This document shows positions 1 through 6,602 of a stretch of 11,684 nt of DNA, one piece after another (the first letter of the stretch is position 1; each line of letters begins with the position of its first letter). The position numbers and the translations under genes are program-made. Source of the DNA: Planctomycetales bacterium (GTDB taxonomy: Bacteria > 4484-113 > JAFGCY01); the NCBI GenBank assembly GCA_024645305.1, contig JAHEFU010000080.1, forward strand, positions 1 to 11,684. Reading direction: 5' to 3'. The notes under the pieces are model-generated. The model was not told the DNA's origin, did no database searches, and saw only the letters and a program-made list of their open reading frames with translations.

Positions 1-633
1 ATCCTCCGCCAGCATTTCCAGGCTGAACACCGCCGTGGCCCGCACTGCTGCATCAGCATGTCCGAGCAGCTGGCGCAGGCCGGGCACAGCGGCTGCGGCA
101 TCCCCGGCATACCAGGTCAACGCGCGGCAGGCGGCCTTGGCAACCTCCGGGTCGTCATCCGCCAGCAGGGCAGCCAGCTCCGGCACTGCCACCGCACTGC
201 GCTGGCACATCCCGAAGGCCCGGGCCCCGACCTGCCGGCCAAAGGCCGTCCTGTGGTGTGTCAGCTGGCTGAAGATGTCCGGCCACTGGGGTGTGATGTT
301 AATGATGCTGGCAACCACCACATCCGTGATGTCCGGGTTGGTGAGCTGGTCAATCAGATCCGGCAGGGCTTCGCCCGCCGCGGGACCCATCAGGCCCAGG
401 GCCAGGGCGCTTCCATAGCTCAGTTCCGCGTCATGGTCCGGCAGCAGGTCGATCAGCTCAGCCAGGTGTGCACTGCCGTGGGCGGCGATCCAGTTGCCGG
501 CCTCAATGCGGACCAGCTCACTGGGACTGCTGAGCAGTCGCAACTGCTGCTGCAGTTCCGGCTCTGCAAATGCAGTGGAGTTCCAAAGCAGGCCACACAG
601 GAGCAGGCCGAGGATTACCTTGAGGTGTTTCAT
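1..633 (-). CDS. Secreted HEAT-repeat protein, N-terminal part (runs off window)
   Basis: An open frame runs from ATG at 633 to the window edge without a stop, giving 211 codons of a longer gene. The N-terminus is a classic Sec signal peptide: MKHLK, a leucine-rich core, then NSTAFA before EPEL, so cleavage is likely near residue 23 and the protein is exported. There is no good lipobox. The rest is alpha-helical with a repeating period of about 30-35 residues. Examples are the segments with 'SELVRIEAGNWIA', 'DPEVAKAACRAL' and 'DAAVRATAVFSL', typical of HEAT/PBS-lyase-like repeats used as protein-binding scaffolds. It starts 21 nt after the methyltransferase stop with no strong Shine-Dalgarno, so it is probably co-transcribed and last in this run. 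Partner and function are unknown. Family assignment is good; specific role is not inferable. Confidence 0.8.
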   Translation of the reverse strand, partial: MKHLKVILGLLLCGLLWNSTAFAEPELQQQLRLLSSPSELVRIEAGNWIAAHGSAHLAELIDLLPDHDAELSYGSALALGLMGPAAGEALPDLIDQLTNPDITDVVVASIINITPQWPDIFSQLTHHRTAFGRQVGARAFGMCQRSAVAVPELAALLADDDPEVAKAACRALTWYAGDAAAAVPGLRQLLGHADAAVRATAVFSLEMLAED

Positions 634-654
634 GTCAGGCAAGACGCAAAGATT

Positions 655-1818
655 CTAGCTGCTGCTCAGATTCGTACCGGTTTCTGCCGTTGTACTTGCC
701 CGGGGGAACAGACGGCGGCGCAGCCAGTCTCGCCGGACGGACAACGGGTCACTGCAGGTCAGGTAGCCCGTCCGTTCCATGCCGCGCACGAGCATGGACA
801 GCAGCCTGCGCTCCAGGCCGGGGCCGGCCAGCTGTGCCGTATCCAGCCGCCGGGACAGCCTGTCCAGGCCTGCCTTATCCAGGGGGTGGCGCAGGGGGGT
901 TTCCTCCTGGACCGCCTGCTGTGGACTGATTCCACTGTCCACGGCGTCTCCGGGCCGCACGACGGTGCCATCCCTGAGTTGCCAGTTAACGTTTGAAGAT
1001 GCAGCCTGTGGCGGACCTTCAATCAGCATGTGCCAAAGCGCATCATCTGCATCTGCGGGCAGTGCGGGAACGGAACTGCCATCCAGGCTGGCAATGAAGA
1101 TGATGCCCTCGCTGCGGCGGCCCGCCGGGGTGGCCAGCCAGCGCAGGTGCCCTGCAGCTTCATCCTCAGTCAGTTCCGCAGCCAGGCGGCGCAGGCTGCG
1201 GCGGAACTGCGGAGCACTGGCCGTAGCTCCCGCGAACAGGGAATGCAGGTCCGAGCCGCACAGCCAGTTGAGTTCACCATGTGGCTCTGACAGGTCACGC
1301 AGCCGCAGGCGCACCGTCTGCTCCAGGCGGCTCATGCAGATCTCCTGAGTTGTGATCACAATGTAGCGCCGCGCCACACGCACCATCTCGCGGATCACCT
1401 GCAGGGGATTCTCCAGATGCTCGAAGACCTCGCTGAGCAGCACGACATCAACACTGTCATCAGCCAGCGGGATGCTCTGCAGGGGACTGGCAACCGTGGG
1501 CTGTCGGTGGAGTTCCGCCGCCCGCCGGCAGGCTTCCAGCGAGAGGTCGATGCAGAGGGTCGGACAGCCGCAGCGCAGGCGCACCAGATTGGCAATGTAA
1601 CCCTCCGCTGCCCCCAGGTCCGCTAGGCTCGCCGGCTCCAGGGCCTCGATCCAGCGCAGCAGGCGGTAGCTCCGGGCCAGCCTCAGGGGACGGCCGGCTT
1701 CACTGTCACCGTATAGCCCACCGAGGGGCTGGTGCGGGAAGTAGCTGCCGTCAGCGGCGCGCGCGAAGCGCTGCTCGAGGAATGAGCGGGCCTGAGCGGT
1801 CAGCTCTCCGCTGGGCAT
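655..1818 (-). CDS. Class I SAM-dependent methyltransferase with C-terminal extension
   Basis: The 387-residue protein has a Rossmann methyltransferase core. Motif I is LADLGAAEGYIANLV at about 65-79, the acidic CIDLS strand end follows at about 89-93, and the post-motif segment LADDSVDVVLLSEVFEHLENP at about 118-138 is characteristic of Methyltransf_11/UbiE-like enzymes. This predicts methyl transfer from S-adenosylmethionine, but the acceptor is not readable. About 130 residues after the core (from residue about 250) match nothing I recognise; they end in a basic stretch (RRDWLRRRLFPR) and a Ser/Thr-rich tail. I chose ATG at 1818 because GGAGA lies five bases upstream. The frame stays open to a GTG at 1863, which would add 15 residues but has poorer spacing. 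It lies 80 nt after the oxidoreductase stop and 21 nt before the HEAT-repeat gene. Confidence 0.85.
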   Translation of the reverse strand: MPSGELTAQARSFLEQRFARAADGSYFPHQPLGGLYGDSEAGRPLRLARSYRLLRWIEALEPASLADLGAAEGYIANLVRLRCGCPTLCIDLSLEACRRAAELHRQPTVASPLQSIPLADDSVDVVLLSEVFEHLENPLQVIREMVRVARRYIVITTQEICMSRLEQTVRLRLRDLSEPHGELNWLCGSDLHSLFAGATASAPQFRRSLRRLAAELTEDEAAGHLRWLATPAGRRSEGIIFIASLDGSSVPALPADADDALWHMLIEGPPQAASSNVNWQLRDGTVVRPGDAVDSGISPQQAVQEETPLRHPLDKAGLDRLSRRLDTAQLAGPGLERRLLSMLVRGMERTGYLTCSDPLSVRRDWLRRRLFPRASTTAETGTNLSSS

Positions 1819-1823
1819 GCGTG

Positions 1824-1828
1824 TCTCC
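1824..1828 (-). promoter_or_regulatory. Ribosome binding site fixing methyltransferase start
   Basis: GGAGA, read on the minus strand, is followed by CACGC and then ATG at 1818. It favours this start over the upstream in-frame GTG at 1863. It is one of the few clear Shine-Dalgarno sites in the window. Confidence 0.6.
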
Positions 1829-1898
1829 GGTTGCCAGCCAAACCCGGCGACCGACCCAACCACGGGCAGCCGCCCTTAATTCTGCAACCAGGGAGATT

Positions 1899-2957
1899 CT
1901 AAGGCACGAGCACGATCTTGCCAAAGTGCCCGCCCTGTTCCAGCAGCACATGCGCGTGGCGGGCCTCAGCCAGCGGCAGCACCCTGTCAACAACTGGCCT
2001 GAGCCGGCCGGCCGCCACAAGTGGCAGCAGCTCGAAGCTTTCGCTCATGGATCCCATGAAGCTGCCATGGAGCGTGAGGTGCTTGGCGAACAGCATCTGG
2101 AGGTCCAGCTCAGTCTTCCCGCCCGTGGTAGCCCCGCAGGTCACCAGCCGCCCGCCGCGCCTGAGAGCCTTGACGCACTGGGTGAAGACAGCAGCCCCGA
2201 CATGCTCGACGACGACATCTACTCCCTGGCCCCCGGTGAGGGCATAGACCTGCTTGTGGATCGCACCTTCATGTTCATAGTGGTCAATCACCTCATCCGC
2301 ACCCAGCTCCCGCGCGCGTTGGGCATTTTCTGCACCGCCGGCGGTGGCCAGTACCAGCCCGGCACCGCGGGCGCGGGCCACCTGGATCGCCGCGACCCCC
2401 ACTCCACTGTTGGCACCCATCACAAGCACACTCTCCCCCGGCTGCAGGCTGGCGCGCCGCGGGCCGAGCATGTGCCAGGCGGTCAGGAAGGTCAGTGGAA
2501 ATGCGGCAGCTTCCTCCCAGGAGAGGTGGGCGGGTTTCTGCAGCAGGTTGAAGGCCGGGACGCTCACGTATTCTGCATAACCCCCGTCCGTGAACAGGCC
2601 AACGATGCCATAGTCTGCGGCTACATTGTCATCCCCGCGGGTCCGCTCGAGACTGGCGGCACCGGGCAGTCCCGGATGCACGACACACTCCATCCCGGCT
2701 TCCAGCCCGCTGACCGCATTGCCCCAGGCCACGACTTCCCCGGACACATCATTGCCGAGGATATGCGGCAGGGGAATCTGCCAGCCGCGTGGACCCATGC
2801 GGGTAGCCACATCCAGTCTGTTGAGGGCACAGGCCCGGACCTTGATCAGCGCATCATTCGGACCGATGGCCGGTACCGGGGCTTCCTCATGGCACAGCAC
2901 CTCCGGTCCGCCATGCTCATGGAATCGCACGGCCTGCATCGTCTGGGGAATGCTCAT
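1899..2957 (-). CDS. MDR-superfamily NAD(P)H-dependent oxidoreductase (quinone reductase/alcohol dehydrogenase-like)
   Basis: The 352-residue protein has the typical N-terminus of the medium-chain dehydrogenase family (MQAVRFHEHGGPEVL). A GroES-like domain follows with ALNRLDVATRMG at 44-55 and GNDVSGEV at 68-75. The Rossmann domain carries the dinucleotide-binding loop GANSGVGVAAIQ at 181-192. The C-terminal HFGKIVL is also typical. It probably reduces a small carbonyl or quinone with NAD(P)H; the substrate cannot be told. The loop that holds the structural zinc in relatives (CGxCxxC...C) is present in length at about 96-117 but has no cysteines, and the usual catalytic-zinc cysteine is absent, so it is probably zinc-free. 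Start at ATG 2957 (MSIPQT) is preferred over the open extension to 3041, which overlaps the upstream gene; ATG 2939 is also possible. No strong Shine-Dalgarno. It sits 46 nt after the small hypothetical gene. Confidence 0.88.
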   Translation of the reverse strand: MSIPQTMQAVRFHEHGGPEVLCHEEAPVPAIGPNDALIKVRACALNRLDVATRMGPRGWQIPLPHILGNDVSGEVVAWGNAVSGLEAGMECVVHPGLPGAASLERTRGDDNVAADYGIVGLFTDGGYAEYVSVPAFNLLQKPAHLSWEEAAAFPLTFLTAWHMLGPRRASLQPGESVLVMGANSGVGVAAIQVARARGAGLVLATAGGAENAQRARELGADEVIDHYEHEGAIHKQVYALTGGQGVDVVVEHVGAAVFTQCVKALRRGGRLVTCGATTGGKTELDLQMLFAKHLTLHGSFMGSMSESFELLPLVAAGRLRPVVDRVLPLAEARHAHVLLEQGGHFGKIVLVP

Positions 2958-3003
2958 GGGGCTATTGTAAGCCAGTGCCGCGCTGGCGGGGGAATGCTGC
3001 AGA

Positions 3004-3444
3004 TCAGTCCTGGCTATCCATACCGGCATCCTCGGGCTCATTTCCCGGTTCCGGCAGCATGCTGCGCAGGATCATCAGGCGTTCCTCAAGATACGTGAGT
3101 TCAGCGCTGAGCAGATCCTCACGCAGGATCGAGCTGCGGGCCTTGATCTCGCTGTAGAGCTGGATGGCCTGTTCGGCGGATTCCATCGTTTCAAATCGGG
3201 GAATTTCCGTAGCACTTTCCAGGGAACTCATCTGTGGTGTGAAGCTCTGGCCCGCGGCGTCAATCACCTGTGGGATCCGGGTGGAACGCTCATCAAGCAT
3301 CAGTGCAGGATGACAGGTCCAGGCGATGTATTCAGTACGCCCGTCAACGAATTCACGGGCCTGGATGTATGGAGCACTGAGAGTCGCCAGGTCTTTTGGA
3401 AAATCCTCGCTGCCAGGGCCCTTACCCCTCAGGAAATTGAGCAT
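3004..3444 (-). CDS. Hypothetical protein with C-terminal coiled coil
   Basis: The 146-residue protein is soluble, with no signal peptide or membrane segment. I do not recognise its family. Residues 1-85 hold a mixed alpha/beta segment including IQAREFVDGRTEYIAW. Residues about 88-130 are a long amphipathic helix with heptad-like leucines and charged residues (SAEQAIQLYSEI, LLSAELTYLEERL), probably a coiled coil. The tail is acidic (EPGNEPEDAGMDSQD). The frame is intact and codon use matches the neighbours, so it is likely a real gene. It is first of four co-directional genes; a TATACT box lies 38 nt upstream of its ATG. No clear Shine-Dalgarno. Confidence 0.65.
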   Translation of the reverse strand: MLNFLRGKGPGSEDFPKDLATLSAPYIQAREFVDGRTEYIAWTCHPALMLDERSTRIPQVIDAAGQSFTPQMSSLESATEIPRFETMESAEQAIQLYSEIKARSSILREDLLSAELTYLEERLMILRSMLPEPGNEPEDAGMDSQD

Positions 3445-3482
3445 TGGTTTTGACTACTCGCCTATATGATTTCAGCTAAAAC

Positions 3483-3488
3483 AGTATA
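3483..3488 (-). promoter_or_regulatory. Possible -10 box for the four-gene run
   Basis: TATACT on the minus strand matches the -10 consensus at 5 of 6 bases and lies 38 nt before the ATG at 3444. No good -35 is seen at 17 nt. This is a weak prediction, supported mainly by its place in the only sizeable gap upstream of this run. Confidence 0.3.
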
Positions 3489-3566
3489 ACCCCGACTCTG
3501 TGGTCCAACTCGTCCGGGTTTTCTGCGCCACCACCGGGGCTTTAGCATTATCAGTCCTGGGAGCCT

Positions 3567-3594
3567 CCAGCAGCGGGTCCGTGGACCCGGCTGG
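3567..3594. repeat. Inverted repeat / hairpin
   Basis: CCAGC, two unpaired bases, CGGGTCC, the loop GT, GGACCCG and GCTGG give 12 base pairs with one bulge. No poly-T tail follows on the minus strand, the direction of the flanking genes. It may act on RNA folding between the two gene runs. Confidence 0.5.
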
Positions 3595-3740
3595 CGCCCA
3601 TCCTTGATGCGATGCGTGTCCACATCATTCCATCTCACCTCCCAGCTCTTGCGTCTGGTTAGTAATTTGACCAGTGCGAGCGCACAATGTTCCGGGGATC
3701 CACTAAATTCCGGGGGCAATCTGCGGGCTGCGGGCGTGAT

Positions 3741-5057
3741 TCAATGCTCTGCCCCATCCAGATAGCAGACACCGGCCATCAGCTCAGTATTCGGCACTGT
3801 TTCCAGTATGTCTCTGTAGTGTTTTTTCACGGCCGGCAGGTCAATGCGGTTGAGGAATGAGCTGTAGGCCAGGTAGCTTACGAGGAAGCGTGGATCTGAA
3901 ACGCAGGGTGGCAGATAGCGCGGTGGCTGCAGTTCCCCGTGGGACGCCAGCAGGCCCAGCGCGGGCAGATCCTGCAGATCCAGCTTGCCGCAGAACAGCA
4001 GCCCGATGCAGTCGATCCGGCCACTGGCCACGGCGATCCGCAGGAAGTTGTGCACCTGCAGCAGGCCGTGGATGTAGGTGCAGTCCTTGGTGAAGGGAGC
4101 GCCTCCATTGATCAGGCCACCGCGCACCACACGCCGGGCACATTCAAAGGCCTGCTCAGGGGTGTCCGTGCGCTCCCGGAAGTACTCGAAGAGCTGCATG
4201 AAGTCCGCGCCATCCATGCTCATGCTGATCGCGATCGTACGCTCTGCCAGGCGCTGGAAACGGTCCGGGTCCATCGCCGCGCTCATGAACTCCACAAACA
4301 CCGCCAGACCCTCCTGGGTACGGGTTGTCCCGGCATGGGCGCTGGCCAGGATCGGGAAGCGGGTCTGGGTCAGGCCGTTGAGTGTTGTCCCCACATGCAC
4401 GAAGGCCTCATGGTTGACAAGCTGTTCCACATCCTGGTCAGTGAAGCGCGCGTCACGGCGGATGCGGATGTAGCGGGAACCGGCGAGCGCCTTGCTGGAT
4501 AGTTTGTCAACCAGCTCAACCTCGGGTGCCTTGTCACCGAACTGCTTCCGGATACGCCTGCGGATCTGCTCCGCCAGCCGTTCGGGAGTGACCCGGCGCG
4601 GCACGATGCCGAAGCTGGCCGGGCTGGCGTTGAAGCCGGCGAGGATCTCGTCGATCAGCTCCGCCAGCTCCAGGGCGGTACGCTGGCCATCCTGCAGCGG
4701 TGTCAGTGGTGTGCCGTACAGCGCAGCGGAATGCTCGTGGAACTCCGCTGTGCCGATGGCCTGCAGCATGCGCGCGGCGGTGGTGATGCTCCAGGCTGTC
4801 CGGCGCAGCCAGTCATGCACCGGGCTTTCACCATCCAGGAGATGGTCAATTGCCGCCAGGTCGTCCAGCACCGGCCGGGCATTGAACACGGGATATTCAA
4901 TCTGAGGCGGGCGCTGCATGCCACCGTCGATGAACTCGCGGGCGGCCTCCTGCGGCCAGGCCAGGGAGCGCAGGATGCGCACAGGCTTCTCGGCCTCGCG
5001 CAGGCGCACTGCGGCCTCGGAGAGGCGGTCGAGCTGTGCCTGTGAGAATTCAGCCAT
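3741..5057 (-). CDS. QEGLA-motif DUF1704 protein, putative zinc metallopeptidase
   Basis: The 438-residue protein matches the bacterial family known as 'flavohemoglobin expression-modulating QEGLA motif protein' (DUF1704, TIGR02421). The family name comes from TQEGLAVFVE, here at 247-256. Upstream, HEAFVH at 216-221 fits HExxxH, and the Glu of QEGLA (249) would be the third metal ligand. The same arrangement is known in the related eukaryotic tubulin tyrosine carboxypeptidase MATCAP. I therefore infer a zinc peptidase, probably a carboxypeptidase, in the cytoplasm; there is no signal peptide. The bacterial substrate is unknown and the flavohemoglobin link is only a legacy name. Length is usual for the family. 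ATG at 5057 gives MAEFSQAQLDRL, with no clear Shine-Dalgarno. It follows the TPR gene by 113 nt, which may hold its own promoter, though no convincing boxes are seen. Confidence 0.88.
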   Translation of the reverse strand: MAEFSQAQLDRLSEAAVRLREAEKPVRILRSLAWPQEAAREFIDGGMQRPPQIEYPVFNARPVLDDLAAIDHLLDGESPVHDWLRRTAWSITTAARMLQAIGTAEFHEHSAALYGTPLTPLQDGQRTALELAELIDEILAGFNASPASFGIVPRRVTPERLAEQIRRRIRKQFGDKAPEVELVDKLSSKALAGSRYIRIRRDARFTDQDVEQLVNHEAFVHVGTTLNGLTQTRFPILASAHAGTTRTQEGLAVFVEFMSAAMDPDRFQRLAERTIAISMSMDGADFMQLFEYFRERTDTPEQAFECARRVVRGGLINGGAPFTKDCTYIHGLLQVHNFLRIAVASGRIDCIGLLFCGKLDLQDLPALGLLASHGELQPPRYLPPCVSDPRFLVSYLAYSSFLNRIDLPAVKKHYRDILETVPNTELMAGVCYLDGAEH

Positions 5058-5170
5058 GCCGGATAAGCATAGCGCGGGAGGGATCGGAGCTCAGCAGAGT
5101 TGCAAACAGGCAGAAAGCAGGTACAACTCATGCAGACTGCACCTTGCCTGCGCTTGACTATGGCAGTTCT

Positions 5171-6595
5171 TCAGCTGAACTCGCCGGCCTCGATCAGGGA
5201 GAGGTACTTTGACAACAACTCACTGCAGACCACCACCGCCTCGTCCTCCGGGAACATACCGGCGAATTCATTGAGGTTCTCCAGTTCCAGCTGCACGAGG
5301 TAGCGGTTCTGGGCGTGGCGCATGGCGATCTGGTAGTTGAGCACGGCAGCCTCGGTCTCACCGCGCACGGCTTCGTAGAAAGCCATCGCACTGCGCGAAT
5401 GCCAGTCGTCCTGCCCCTCCTCGATCATTTCGCCGATGATCTCCACCGCCTCGTCGAAGCGCTGTTCAGCGGACTGGTTGTCACCACGGCGGCGGGCCAG
5501 CGTTGCCAGCAGGAAACGGCTGAAATGGTCCGCCAGCGGGCCGCCCAGCGCAGCCTTGAGATGGTAATCGGCACTTTCGAACTCGCCGCGCCTGAGGAAG
5601 ACCTGGCCGAGTCCCTGGTGGATGAACTCATTGTCACCACCGATGCGCTGGTACTGCTCGAAATCATCGAGGGCCTGTTCCAGCCGGCCGTCGCGCAGGT
5701 GGGCACAACCGCGGTACCACAGCGAAAGTTCCTGCCCGTCCTCCAGGGCGAGTTCCCTGTCGAACTCGGCGATGGCCTCAGGCAGCCGGCTCATCAGGAA
5801 TAGGCAGAGCCCGCGGTCGAAGTACAGGCTGCCCGCCAGCGGGCGATCCTCACAGTCATTGAAGTCCTGCAGGGCCCTGTCAAACTCACAGAGATCCCGC
5901 AGCAGCACGGCACGCTCGAAACGGATCTCCCACATGCCATCGAACTCGTAGCTCAGCAGCAGGTCGCAGGTTTCCACGGCCTCCTCCAGGCGTCCCAGCC
6001 GGCCCAGGCACTGAGCCCGGCCCGTCAGTGCAGGGATTGACAGCGGCTGGCGGGCCTGCAGCTGGGTGTACTGGCCCAGTGCTTCCTCGTACATCCCGGC
6101 ATTGAACAGCAGCAGGCCGCGGATTTCCCACAGCCAGCTGTCATCGGGGTTCAGCTTCTCGATGTATTCGATATCGTCGCCAACAAGATCCGTAGCTCCC
6201 AGCCCGATCAGCAGCTCCACCCGGTTGCGCCGCGCCTCCAGGTCGTCCGGGTCCAGCGCTACAAGCCAGTTCTCCACCTCATAGTGCTGCTCATCAAACT
6301 CCTCGTCGCCCGGGGGTCCGCTGCCAATGAGGATGTTCGCCAGATGACGGAAGGCCATGGCTGCTTCCCGGCGCAGCAGTTCCGGCTGGCTCGGGTCCTG
6401 CACGATGGCAAACAGGCCCTGGTGGTCTCCCAGGCCGGTCAGGTGTGCAGTCAGTTCGCGCACCAGGTTGATACTGCTGGCAGGATCGCTGGTGGGATCA
6501 GCAAGCTGTTCCAGCAACATGCGGGCAAAGGGGTCCGTCGGCTGCGTCGAGCCACCGCCTCTGCGGCTGCCCTTCCTCCTGCCTAGTGGTGCCAA
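5171..6595 (-). CDS. TPR-repeat protein
   Basis: This protein of about 474 residues is built from tetratricopeptide-like helical pairs in its last two thirds. Segments such as LWEIRGLLLFNAGMYEEAL, ALTGRAQCLGRLGRLEEAV, LYFDRGLCLFLMSRLPEAI, LWYRGCAHLRDGRLEQAL and HQGLGQVFLRRGEFESA recur about every 34 residues, giving roughly eight repeats. TPRs form protein-docking superhelices; the partner is unknown. There is no signal peptide or membrane segment. The start is uncertain. TTG at 6595 lies 7 nt after the purF stop and gives a basic N-terminus (LGRRKGSRRGGG). ATG at 6520 would give 449 residues and leave an 82-nt gap. An AGGAGG at 6575-6580 has no start codon at useful spacing in any frame and may just encode Arg-Arg. 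It is likely the third gene of the purL-purF transcript; TPR genes are not a standard part of purine operons. Confidence 0.8.
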   Translation of the reverse strand: MAPLGRRKGSRRGGGSTQPTDPFARMLLEQLADPTSDPASSINLVRELTAHLTGLGDHQGLFAIVQDPSQPELLRREAAMAFRHLANILIGSGPPGDEEFDEQHYEVENWLVALDPDDLEARRNRVELLIGLGATDLVGDDIEYIEKLNPDDSWLWEIRGLLLFNAGMYEEALGQYTQLQARQPLSIPALTGRAQCLGRLGRLEEAVETCDLLLSYEFDGMWEIRFERAVLLRDLCEFDRALQDFNDCEDRPLAGSLYFDRGLCLFLMSRLPEAIAEFDRELALEDGQELSLWYRGCAHLRDGRLEQALDDFEQYQRIGGDNEFIHQGLGQVFLRRGEFESADYHLKAALGGPLADHFSRFLLATLARRRGDNQSAEQRFDEAVEIIGEMIEEGQDDWHSRSAMAFYEAVRGETEAAVLNYQIAMRHAQNRYLVQLELENLNEFAGMFPEDEAVVVCSELLSKYLSLIEAGEFS

Positions 6596-6602
6596 ACCGT
6601 GA

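Larger units (their letters stand above)
3445..3740. other. Gene-free, hairpin-rich spacer
   Basis: No credible gene is seen in these 296 bp. A minus-strand open frame at 3462-3719 (85 codons, rich in Arg, Trp and Pro) has no recognisable domain and is probably not coding. The stretch holds several inverted repeats. The strongest is at 3567-3594, a 7-bp stem CGGGTCC/GGACCCG with a two-base loop, extended past a bulge by CCAGC/GCTGG. Another is GTGCG-AG-CGCAC at 3674-3685. A third pairs TGATG with CATCA across 3605-3630. None is followed by a T-run in the direction of transcription, so they are not standard terminators. It could be a structured leader or a dispersed genomic repeat. Confidence 0.5.

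Noticed and set aside
1899..1909. CTAAGGCACGA matching part of the right inverted repeat
   Set aside because: It is the coding end of the oxidoreductase (V-L-V-P-stop) and lacks the tandem 8-mers, so the 11-base match is coincidence.
1782..3098. 438-codon plus-strand open frame opposite the oxidoreductase
   Set aside because: The minus strand encodes a clear MDR enzyme; the plus product resembles no family.
3690..3716. Sequence resembling a cloning-vector polylinker (GGGGATCCACTA next to AATTC)
   Set aside because: The similarity is short and imperfect and no further vector sequence follows. It is probably chance.
3462..3719. 85-codon minus-strand open frame in the spacer
   Set aside because: It has unusual Arg/Trp/Pro content, overlaps hairpins, has no domain and no ribosome binding site. 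It is more likely non-coding.
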